Assembly (NCBI GenBank): GCA_907165275.2
Contig: OU015675.1
Location: forward strand, 1,505,501 to 1,569,500
Reading direction: 5' to 3'
Source of the DNA: Zygaena filipendulae
Taxonomy: Eukaryota; Arthropoda; Insecta; Lepidoptera; Zygaenidae
Length of the DNA stretch: 64,000 bases
Within the stretch, counting starts at the first letter, position 1. Each line of letters opens with the position of its first letter. Positions 49,601-61,600 of the stretch are shown in pieces. A model generated the notes under the pieces. The model saw only the letters and a program-made list of their open reading frames with translations. It was not told the DNA's origin and did no database searches. The position numbers and the translations under genes were made by a program.

Positions 49601-52600
49601 TCGCACGTGAATTCGCGATTCTGTGTGCGAAAGTAATTCGAGCGATTAAAAAATACGGCGCCTGTGCCCTTATTCACTATGACCATAACGCGTCGCGTTA
49701 AAATAAGGCACCGCCTAAATTGTTTTTCCCTTGAGTTCAAATACATTTACAACGTTTCTTTTGTCATAAAGGATATAAATATCTTATATTTTTGCATTTG
49801 GAGCGTTTGTCCAGTCCGGTGACACTCCATACAAATGAACTGATTCAAGTACTCTCCCACAAGTATAAGTAAGTGCATGTGCGCATGTGCATAGCGTGAG
49901 GTTGACAGCGAGCTAACAGTCACTGTCAAACTGTCAGCGAATAATTGTCAAACTTTTCTCGGAATTTCCAAGAGACTTTCACAGGTATGAGGCATGAAAT
50001 CGGTGGAAGGCGGAGATATCTTTCTATAATCTCTATTCTTTGCTAACGCCCACTCGGCACTCTCGCCCACCGACAGACGCATTCACACTTACACATTCTG
50101 CATTCTGCGTTCTGAAACATGACTCGTGTGCACCCGGATTCACACTAGTCCCATTGATATTGGGTGTGTGAAATTTAAAAAAAATAATAATAAAACGAGC
50201 GGGCTTGGCATCGATTCAAAACCGATCGGTATTGGTAGTTTGTTATTTCTAACTTTTTAGTATGTTTTGAACTTCAAAACATACTAAAAAGTTTTAATTT
50301 TCAAATGGGTCCAGCCGTCTTTGAACAAAAAAAAAAAACAACATACAGTCGAATTGAGAACCTCCTCCTTTTTTGGAAGTCGGTTAAAAGTAAAAACACT
50401 TGTAGGGCGCGGCGAGGGCGAGGGCGGGCGGGGCCGCGGGCGGGGCGGCGCGCGCGGCGGCGGCGGCGCGCGGGGCGGGCGCGGCGGCGGGCGCGGCGGG
50501 CGGCGCGGGGGCGGGCCGCGCTCGCGCTCGGCGCGCCGCGACCCCTACGGCGGGAACAGCTGGCCGGAGGGCAATGACGCCGGTGAGTTGATTTGAATTT
50601 TCATTTATCTCTGTAAACTAAATACATGGACGTCCACTGTCGCAATTAAAAAAAAAAAATGTTTTACTGTAATCTGTATGTGCGTTACTATGTCCACGTC
50701 GCGGGAATACAGACAGTTTGGATATACCTTGTATAGGTGTGGTATTACACTTCTCAATCATCAAATCTCATCAAATTTCTTTGAAGGGTTTCTTTCTTTC
50801 TTAGACTTGTCCAATATTTTGGGTGGTCTTAAAAAAATGGAGGAATATGGAGCGTTTTCGTGTCCTGCTATTGCGTCTTTAAATGGTGCTATTATCATTA
50901 TGTTTATGTCATTATTAAAAAAGAATAAAACAACTGTGACAACAACAACACAAACAACTGTGCGAACAAAATAAATGACCATGAAAGCTAATTCTTCAGC
51001 TGGTAAATACTTGATCAAATATCAATGTTGCCAGTACATTTAATGAAGTCATCTTGGACAAAGATATTTGATAAGTGTAATACCACCCTAAGTGGCTTTT
51101 TAATTTTGTAACATTGTATGGTATAAAGTTGTCACATCACAAATATAAAGAACGAAACGACAAATGAACCATCTACTTAGCACAATTCTCTCTTTTTATT
51201 GTATTTTTTTGGCCATCCAGATTCTGTCCCTTTTGTGTCAGAAACGTTTTGTACGAAACGTTTTCCTCAAATATGATTTAGACAGAATCTCGTCCATAGA
51301 AGTTTACCTTAAAAAAATTTAAATGTGATAGTAACAATTTGCTGTGCAGGCGGCAACATGGGCGACTCGTTCCCCGTCACAGAGGCCTGGGATATCGAGG
51401 AGTGGTCGGGTTCGCTGTCAGACACTAAGGTGAGAGGGAAATACTATATTGGCAATTTGGCATTTAGCAATCCTAATTAATAATATTATAAATGCGAAAG
51501 TGAGTTTGTTTGTTCTTTAGTTTCTTACGCTTCAACGGCCTCACCGATCACCAAATGTCTGAAATTTTGTATATACGTTGTTAGAGGTACATAGGGTACT
51601 TTTATCTCGGAATTCCCACGGGAACTCCGAAATTATCGCGGGTGAAACTACATAAAATTTTGCATATTATATACGTTGTAAGTAACCCTAACGAGTAGAA
51701 AAAAAAAATTGGCGCGGGTGAAACCGCGGGGAAAAGCTCATCAATGATAATTTCATTTAGCAAGCCTTGTGCAAACTTTCGACTAGTTTCGTAACCCAGT
51801 GGTCTGAGCTGAACTACTCTACCTTATATATTTTTGTGCTTATAGCCTGTATAACCGCATTAAATTAAATTCTCAGTGTTTAAAATATATGTATTCTATG
51901 TTTATGACTATAGTAAGGCAATGCATAGGGTTTAAACCCAGTGCTCGGGTATTGAAACCTGATAAACACCCAGAAAACTGGGTGTTAAACCCAAGCACTG
52001 AGTTTGAACCCGGCTTACGGCCCATCTATACTTATAACTGATACACCATCATGTGTGGCAGGTATTCACACCGAGTGCCAACACACAGAACTCTACTAAC
52101 AATGAGACTGACTCTATGGCCAACGCTAATGCAGCGGTAAGTTATATTTTATATTAAGTTAGGGTTATTTATTTAAAGAAATGTACTTAGACAGTGATAC
52201 ATTTATCAGAATGCCCTAATCAATTAAATAGTTCTATTTCCCTGAATGTTTAGTTCCCTATAATATGTCCACTTCCTGAAATATCTGTTGAATGGACCTT
52301 CAACAGACCTCTTCATATTATAGCGTTTAATTTTTTTACCATATTGGAATATAGCTCGAAAAAACCCAAGATTTCCCTAGAGGATATTGACTACGACCTA
52401 CTTGACGAAACCTGAGGCCTAAGGCCAAGCGTGGTATTTTGAAGGACCCCTCTTGAACGGTTCACGTAGTATGAGCAGTCCGGTGACAATCCATACAAAT
52501 GATGATCAAGGACTCTCCCACGAGTAACCTCTTCTTTCCCAAAAGTAAAAAGTAACAAGGCTAGCTTGTACACGTGTGCACGTCGCGTCGTAAGGTTGAC

Positions 52601-55600
52601 AGCGAGCTGACAGTCACTGTCAGCTGTCAGTGAATAATTGTCACATGTAGATTCTACACGTGAGAAACTTTCCTCCGTCCTTACCAAGGTCATTTTCACG
52701 AGGTATCAGGAGCCATGAGATTGGTGGGAGGTGGAGACGGTCGCCGCTTTATATCTTCTTTACATAGTGTATAATGAAGTTGCTTCCGCTGTCTTTTCGC
52801 GATAAACTCAAAAACTACTGGACGGATTTTCGTGCGGTTTTCACCAATAGACATGAGGGAGTTTTATATCTATAGTTTATCCTGGAATTCCCGCGGGAAC
52901 TCCCAAATTACCGTGGGGGACAGCTAGTCCTCCATATAATCTGTATACTTTGGTGCGGGCGGCAGGAGGACTGGGAGTGCGAGTCCGTGAACGGCCCCGC
53001 GGAGCAGATCCCCACCTTCACGTACCACAACGCGGCGCACCCCGCGCACCCCGCACACCCCGCACACCCCGCGCCGCAGCACCACCATCATCCCCTCATC
53101 GACGTGAGTACTTTGTGTTAAGTAATACAAACACGAGTATCGCTTTTTTTTTAAACCATATTTTAAAGATCTTAATAAAATAATAAATTATATTATGTTG
53201 ATCCCATTATATTTGATGGGGAAAAAGCCTTTTCGCATATACATTGATATAATGTATGTATAAACTTGTAATAAAATTTCTTTGGCTGTACTATTTGTAT
53301 CTGGCTAGTTTTGTTGACATTTAAAATTTCAAAAAAAGAAAAAAAATAGAAAAATGTTGTTTCCAGTAATTTTTCATTTGTCTTTCTTTCTGGCAAAATG
53401 AGTCTCAATGTAATGAAAATTAAAAATGTAATGTCTCAATGTAAATTTTTATTACAAATTAACTGAAAAATTACTGGACCGATTTCAAAAATGCTTTCAC
53501 CATTCGAATGCTACACTGGTCACTGTCCCTGAGTAACATAGGCTATATTTCAACCTAAAATTCCCGCGGGAACTCCGACATTACCGCGAGTGAACAGCTT
53601 GTGCGTGAACTTTAGCATATGTACTACTTGACACAGTGTTATTTGAGTGATATCAATCTGTCTGGTGTGTCCTGTGCAGCAGATGACTTCCAACAACAGC
53701 CACGGCTCTGCCGGGGCGGGAGGCGTGAGCGCGGTGAGCGGCGTGAGCGCGGTGAGCGCAGTGAGCGCGGTGAGCGGGGTGGGCGCGGTGAGCGGCGTGA
53801 GCGGCGCGCAGCCTGCGGCCGCGCCGCCCAAGTCGGAGGCGCCCGCGCTGGACGCGTACCACGCCGCCGCGCACCACCACCAGGTAGCGTGCCGTGGACA
53901 CTGCGCCGGGACTAGTTGCCGATGGCACGACACGCGTGTCATCAATATCAAATATACCAAACCAAATCTGTACTATAATAAAAGAGTAGAATTCGCGATT
54001 CTGTACATTGAATATTTTTGACAAATTTTGACAGGGAGTGATAAAAGAAGAGTAACCACGCCCAAAAAAAAGTTTTTAAAATTCTTTTCTGTCTGTCTGT
54101 CTCTCTGTTTGCGATAATCTCCGCATCTACTGAACGGGTTGTCATGCAGTTTTCAGTAGTAGATTAAGCTAAGTCTGGAGCAACATCTAGGCTTTGTTTT
54201 ATCGAAATAGGACATAGGGGAAAAAAGTTATCACCAGTTAAAGACTTCAGCGCAATGCAATGGTCGAAAGCTTCGATATAATGTTGCATAACGAACATGA
54301 CAAAACCTTTTTAGAGATATCATATATATACCTATAGTATAATATATATGTAATAATATGTGTAGTATATACCACGTTTGCTTGGTTTCCACGAACAAGC
54401 TTATAGCTTAGTGTGGGATCGAGTAGATCTGTGTGTTGTGAAGTGGATTATTATTATTATTATTATAATTTTTTTGGAGAGAGATCTTGTGATTATATTT
54501 TCTTTGAACCAAAGAGTATATAACCACTACGTTTTAAAAGAGTGAGAAAATCTAACGTCATGTCATTGCAAGGGTCGAAAATTCACGCGGGTGAAACTGC
54601 GGGCACCAGTTAGTAAATAAATATAAATATAGGTACTTTATTGCCCCAAAAGAAACGGTAAAACTAAGACTAATAAAAAGAGAAGACAGCAAAAGGCTGC
54701 CTTATTGCTAGAGGCAATCTTTTCAAGGCAACCTTAAGGTGATAGAGAGCTGTCATCATTAGTTTTGACTACTCCACGTATTTAAGCGCACGGCTGGTAT
54801 GTCGTATGGCGCTTCGAAAGACATTCATGTCACGATATGATATGTAAATTTGTTCGCCGCCAAAGAGCCCATGGATAGAAGTTTACGAAATTGAATCCCG
54901 CAACGGAAATAAAGTGAAATATTTAGCACGCTAAACGTAGCAAATATATTTCTACCTTGGAAGGTAGTTGCATGTTTCTTTGTTCACCGATATGGACTGT
55001 ATTTTTAGGTGATTATAGACTCAAAATTGGTGAATAAGTAAAAGTGGTGAAAAAATAATTAAGCATCTACGCTTACGGCTACGCTATTATGATCTTTTAA
55101 GTGAGCTTTGAATGACGACCGAAATGCGAGCGCTAAGCGAGCGCACCGAGCGTGCCGCGGCAGTGGTCAGCGATGTGCCAAAGTCAGATTTCTTTTTAGA
55201 TAGAAAAGCAATAAGAAGTACATGGAATTATCAGTTATGAGGTTTAATATCATCCTTAAAAAGGATATTAATTTTATTCTTGTTCTAAATACCTTTTAAA
55301 GATGAGATTTTGACTCGACATTTTCTTGTAATGTTATTGTAACTTCAGTGAATTTATTTATAATTTAAATATAAGGTGTGTAAATGTGGAAATATCTTTA
55401 CCTATATTGGTTGTTTGTTGCAATGCGCAGCCAATGGGCATGTCGGGCAGCCTGTCGGCGGCGCAGTCGCAGTACCTGTCGCAGCTCACGCAGCAGTCGC
55501 AGCGGCACGACAACAGTACGTACACACTAACTAACTATACAAATCCTAAGTAATCTGTTTGGTTGATTGCGTCTTAAACACAACTTGTATCACTGAACAA

Positions 55601-58600
55601 ACAGTTATCCGGATAAAATTCGAAAATATATATAAGGTGCTTCAAAATTAGCTGCAAATATTTACAGGATTAAACTTAAAAGTATACGTTTTAACAAACA
55701 AGGTAAGCGAAATAATAATATTTTTATTTGATAGTTCTTCAGAATATGAGGTAAATAAATTCTTTAATAAAATATTACCCTTACAAATAGCGAACAACTA
55801 CATTTACAAAGTACACGATACACGTAGCTCACTAATACGTATACAAGGCACGCGCTACGCACACAGTGAGTGATGTATCAGCTGGTCGTATACTACTCAA
55901 CTCAAGGTCATTGACCTTAAGATAATGACAGGTTGTTTTCTTTTTGATGATTATTTTGTTCGATTTTTTTTGTATTTTATTTAATTCTTATTTTATGAAC
56001 ATGTTTATAACGGTGTGTACTTTCAACCTTGCAAATATTTGCAGCTAATTTTGCCACACCTTATACATATAATAGCCGTCATAATGTATGTATGTGCGGT
56101 TGCAGGCGTGTACACGTCCAACTACGGCGTGTACGGCTCCACGGACATGGCCGGCCAGAGGAAGCCGCAGAGGGCGCGTGTGCCGCCCCCCTCCAAGGTA
56201 ACACACACACACACACACACACACACCCCTCCACTTGCCCCCACCTACCCCTCCACCAACCCCCGCCACCTCCCCATTTTACTCCTGAATAACACTCCTT
56301 CTCGAGGTTGATCCTTTTCCTAATTTTATTAGTAGCTGGTATTCGCGGTTCCACCCGCGGTAATTTCGGAGTTTCCGCGAAAATTCCGGTATAATCAGTA
56401 GATACTCGCTGTATCCCTGACAACGTGTGCGCAAAATTTCATGATGATCGGTTGAGTCTTTAAGTCGTGAAAGCGTGACAAACAAACAAAAGTAAGGATA
56501 AATAAATGCTCTGATAAAATATGTCCTCGTAATAGAATTTATTTTTTGATGCATGTTCAGATCCCGTCTTCGGCGGTGGAGATGCCGCCGGGCGGGGCCG
56601 AGGCGACCGGCGCGATGTTCCTCGACGTGCAGTTCGGAGCCCTGGAGCCCGAGGCGCTGCAGGAGGCGCCCCACCACCACCCACACCCCCAGCACCAGCA
56701 CCAACAGGCGCAGCACCAACACCAGCAGGCGCAGCATCAACACCAACAGGCTCAGCACCAGCACCAACAGTCCCAACATCAGCACCAACAGGCCCAACAC
56801 CACCAACAGCACCAAGCGCACACGCAGCAACAGCAGCAACAACCCCAGCATCAGCAGACGCAGCAGCCGCACGCTCAACAACCGCAGGTGAGTTGGATAT
56901 TGTAGATTAGCAGCCGTTCACTCGCGGTAATTTCGGAGTTCCTGCGGGAATTCCGGGTTACAATATAACCTATGACACTCACAAATAATGTGGCTTTTGT
57001 TGGTAAAAGAATTTTTAATACAGTTGCTCAAAAAGTGGCGTATTGCAGGGACGTTTAGCGTTCGGGATACTCGAGCTTTTTGTTTACCTTTCCCGAACTC
57101 GTGCGTTCTCTTTGCCAACTGTCAAAATAGGCGACACGACTTTGACACACTCTTTGCATTGCGAAACGTAGGTTTCGAATTACTAATACGACTAGCGCCA
57201 TCTCTTGATCACAATTGGAGCTTAGTTGAGTTTGTTGTGTTTTTGATATTTTATTAAATTGCTTAATTTTTTCGCAACTGTATTAAAAATAGTTGTTCAG
57301 TACAGTACTGAACAACTATTTTTAATACAGTTGCGAAAAAAATGAAGAAATTTAGTAAAATAATAAAAACACAAACTCAACTAAGTTCCAACTGTGATCA
57401 AGAGATGGCGCTAGTCGTATTAGTAATACGAAACCTACGTTGCGCAATACAAAAAGTGTGTCAAAGTCGTTTCGCCATTTTTGACAGTTGGGAAAGAGAA
57501 CGCACGAGTTCGGAAAAGGTAAAGAAAAAGCTCGAGTATGTAATAGCCCACTTCCCGAACGCTATACGTCCCTGCAATATGCCACTTTTTGAGCAACTGT
57601 ATTAAAAAACTATTATTAATACAATTGCGAAAAAAATGAAGCAATTTAATAAAATAATAAAAACACAATAAACTCAACTAAGTTCCAACTGTGATCAAGA
57701 GATGGTGCTAGTCGTATTAGTAATGCGAAACTTACGTTTCGCAATGCAAAAAGTGTGTCAAAGTCGTGTCGCCATTTTTGACAGTTGGGAAAGAGAACGC
57801 ACGAGTTCGGAAAAGGTAAAGAAAAAGCTCGAGTATGTAATAGCCCACTTCCCGAACGCTATACGTCCCTGCAATATGCCACTTTTTGAGCAACTGTATT
57901 AAAAAACTATTATTAATACAGTTGCGAAAAAAATGAAGCAATTTAATAAAATAATAAAAACACAATAAACTCAACTAAGTTCCAACTGTGATCAAGAGAT
58001 GGTGCTAGTCGTATTAGTAATGCGAAACTTACGTTTCGCAATGCAAAAAGTGTGTCAAAGTCGTGTCGCCATTTTTGACAGTTGGGAAAGAGAACGCACG
58101 AGTTCGGGAAAGGTAAAGAAAAAGCTCGAGTATGTAATAGCCCACATCCCGAACGCTATACGTCCCTGCAATATGCCACTTTTTGTGCAACTGTATTAAA
58201 ATATACTATTTCAAAATTGGTTCAGTAGATCCCAATATTACTTTACACCCTACAACGTCACAAGCTGACAAACTCACAATTCACAAACTTTACCTCTTTA
58301 TAGTAATAGTATAGACTAGCTGTTCCCCGCGGTTTCGCTCGTGTTAATTTCGGAGTTCCCGTGGAAATTCCGGAATAAAAGTACCCTATGTCCTTCTCTG
58401 TACCTATGACAACGTGTACCTATGCAAAATTTCACGACGATCGGTCGAGTAGTCCAAGTGGGAAAGTGTAGCAAACAAACTTACATTCGCATTTATAATG
58501 TGAAAACCGCGGGGCTCCAAAGGTTTGACAGTTGATAGTGTTTAAAAAGAGACATTTGGAGGGTATTTTGCTAAACGTGTGGGGTGGGGGCGGCAGGTGA

Positions 58601-61600
58601 CGTCACAGCCGGAGCCGCAGCCCGCGGCGCCGGCGCACGAGCCCGCGAGCGAAACGCCCAACTCCAGCTACACCAACAGCATGGTGAGTGCACTCGCAGT
58701 CAGTGACGTCACGGACTGCGGGGTTCGCCAAGTTGACATTCTACAATCGTTAACGCACAGAAAACATAAGTGACGAATGTTCATGTCACTTGGTCAGCCA
58801 ATCAAAACTCTAGTTTTCAAGTGGTCACCTAAAGCTAGAGTGTTGATTGGCTGAACAAATTTTTCTATTCTCGTTTTCTATGCGTCAACTTGGCCAACCC
58901 CGCTGTACCCAACCCGATATTCAGCGCTATTATAAAACCTCCATAATGGACCTCCGAACACAATGGACCTAATCGAATTTGGTCGGTCACAATTCACAAA
59001 TTTGAACGCCCATAAACAATAACATTAATTTACTGATACAGAACGATTTTTTGACAACTATAGAACGTTTTTTAATTATGTGATTACCTTCAATAGGGTA
59101 CTTGCATGAAATTTATAATAAGAAATTGTGTCAATATTTCAAAAATAGAGCCTTAGAAAAGCGTTATCGTGAAAGATTTACTAAAAAAAATTCAGTGGTT
59201 CCCAAAATATTCAACTTTTAATTTTGTGAAACGGAATGTTGCAACGAAACACCAATCACAGTCAAGCTTAACACATGACGTCACTTTTATTTTTTTATAA
59301 AACATTTACCTCTTTCAGAGAAGGCAAAAGAAACTAAGTGCATACAGTCAACGCATATTTTCCATTTTCTGAAGTTTTTTACTCTAAAATGCACCGGTAA
59401 GATGCATTTCGATCCTTTACTAGAACTTTTGGAAGTAACTCGACACAGTTCAACCTTAATTTCGCTTTTGAATATTGAAGTTATCTGTCTGTCAGTGTCA
59501 CATGACCTTGTCAATACGACAGTGACATTTCTATCACAGATTAATAAGGCGTAATTTTGAACTAGTGACGTCATTCCGCGTTTCGGCGGTAAAGTCTAAA
59601 GTAGGAACTTTGAAACGCTCTATTTAATTAATTTATGCATATATTTTTTTTCTTTTTCTTGCTTTGTTTAAGTAATCCATATATCTTTAAAATAGACTGA
59701 AAAAAAAATTTCATGCAAGTACCCTATTGTTAAACATAAATAAATGTTGACTCAAAATAATGCTATAATTTTAAAATTTAACACGATTTACTCAAAATTA
59801 TCTGCAGTGTGGGTTAAGATATCTTTGCTTATTGCTTATCTAGATGTCCAAAATCATTCAAAATCGATATTCGGTGTTCAAATAGCAGATTTGCACCTAA
59901 CGTAAAAACAAAAACAATGTTTTGTGTTAATTTGTGATTTCTTCTTTTCTTTTTTCTTTTTTTACCTTTAATCTTTTTTACCTTTATCCTTTTTTTACCT
60001 TTATTCCTTTTTTTCCTTCCCGCCCCCCCTTTTTTTTCTTTTTTCTTTTTTTTTCGACCCCAAGTTCTTTTCCGGTCTAGGTGCAAATCGAAACGATAAC
60101 CGAAGGCTTTACGGTGATAAAGAACAGAAAGAGGCGACCCGCGTACGTATTGCAAGCGATACGTACTCGTGTTTGCGCGACCTGCACCGTCCACTGTTGG
60201 GACCGCGCGGGGGGATACCGCCCACACACCGTCACCGTTAGGGTACGTCTCTGTCCCCTAAAATGGGGGGACGCGTAGAAAGGCTTCACGATGGCGATGG
60301 CAGTCCGGTCACACTTCAATCTCCATACAAATAAACTGATAAATGGCTTGTACACGTGTGCATGTGTAAAGTAGTCGTAAGGCTGACAGCGAGCTGACAG
60401 TAATGGGCTTATTACACTACTTCCAATTTAGGGAATCTAAATCGGATACAATAGGGTACTTGCATGAAATTTATTATAAGAAATTGTCGATATTTCAAAA
60501 ATAGAGCCTTAGAAAAGCGTTATCGTGAAAGATTTACTAAAAAATTTTCAATAGTTTCCCAAATTTTTCAACTTTTAATTTTGTGAAACGGAACGTTACA
60601 ACGAAACACCAATCACAGCCACGCTTAACACATTACGTCACTTTTATTTTTTTAGGAAACATTTACCTCTTTCAGAGAAGGCAAAAGAAACTAAGTGCAT
60701 ACAGTCAACGCATATTTTCCATTTTCTGAAGTGTTTTACTTTAAAATACATCGGTACGATGTATTTCCATTCTTTACTGGACCTTTGGAAGTAACTCGAC
60801 ACAGTTCAACCTTAATTTCGCTTTTGGATATTGAAGTTATCTGTCTGTCAGTGTCACATGACCCTGTCAATACGACAGTTTGTGTTGTGTTTCTATCACA
60901 GATTAATAAGGCGTTATTTTGAACTAGTGACGTCATTCCGCGTTTCAGCGGTAAAGTCAAAAGTAGGAACTTTGAAACGCTCTATTTAATTAATTTATGC
61001 ATATATTTTTTTACTTTTTCTTGCTTTGTTTAAGTAGGTCATATATCTTTAAAATAGCCTGGAAAAAAAACATGCAAGTACCCTATTTAGGATCAGCGAG
61101 TAAGAGAGAGAGAGAGAAAGAGAGAGAGTGAGTGATTACACTACACTAAATTGTACCCTAAATCGACTACTCTAGGGTACATTTTAATGTAGTGTGATCA
61201 CTCGCTCTCTTTCTCACTCACTGATCCTAAATCGGAACTAACTGTTCTAACTTCGATTACACCTTCCGATTTCCTAGATTGGTGTCTGACAAATTGTAAA
61301 GTGCAATAAGCGTTTAACTGTCAGCTGTCAGTGAATACTTGTCACATGTGGATTCTACATATTGTAATAAACTTTTCTCGGAATTTACCAAGAAATTGTC
61401 GCGGGGTATTACGGGGTTGAGGGGGCATAAAATTGGTAGGATGCGGAGAGGGTCGCTTCTTTATATATGGACATAGATAAGCAATAGTGTGTTAACCCAC
61501 ACTGGAGAAATTTTGAGTAAATCGTGTTTTAAAAGTAGGAGCGCCTATTGTATCAACATTTTTTTTGTTCAATATTTAGTTACATATTTAAGCAATGTAA

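Larger units (their letters stand above)
60298..61455. mobile_element. GTCCGGT-type repeat split by later insertions
   Basis: The left part (60298-60408, CAGTCCGGTCACAC...GACAGCGAGCTGACAG) and right part (61318-61455, CTGTCAGCTGTCAGTGAATAC...CACATGTGGATTCTAC) together match the uninterrupted copy at 52470-52740. Between them lie the 635-bp TIR element (60451-61087) and a palindromic GAGA element (about 60409-61300). Confidence 0.6.

Noticed and set aside
50761..51018. Two overlapping hydrophobic ORFs on opposite strands near 50.7-51.0 kb
   Set aside because: They lie inside a TIR element in a lingerer intron, with no recognised domain or splice context.
53550..53960. Ala/Thr/His-rich antisense ORFs opposite lingerer exon 9
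   Set aside because: Antisense shadows of the repetitive Val-Ser-Ala coding exon, with no independent support.
57342..58199. Repeated 66-87-residue frames in the 57-58 kb array
   Set aside because: They are near-identical because the DNA units are near-identical tandem copies. No domain is recognisable and unit ends match MITE termini.
59829..60227. 132-residue Lys-rich ORF on the minus strand
   Set aside because: Derived from a TTTTTCTTTT/ACCTTTA low-complexity tract; no domain and inside a lingerer intron.
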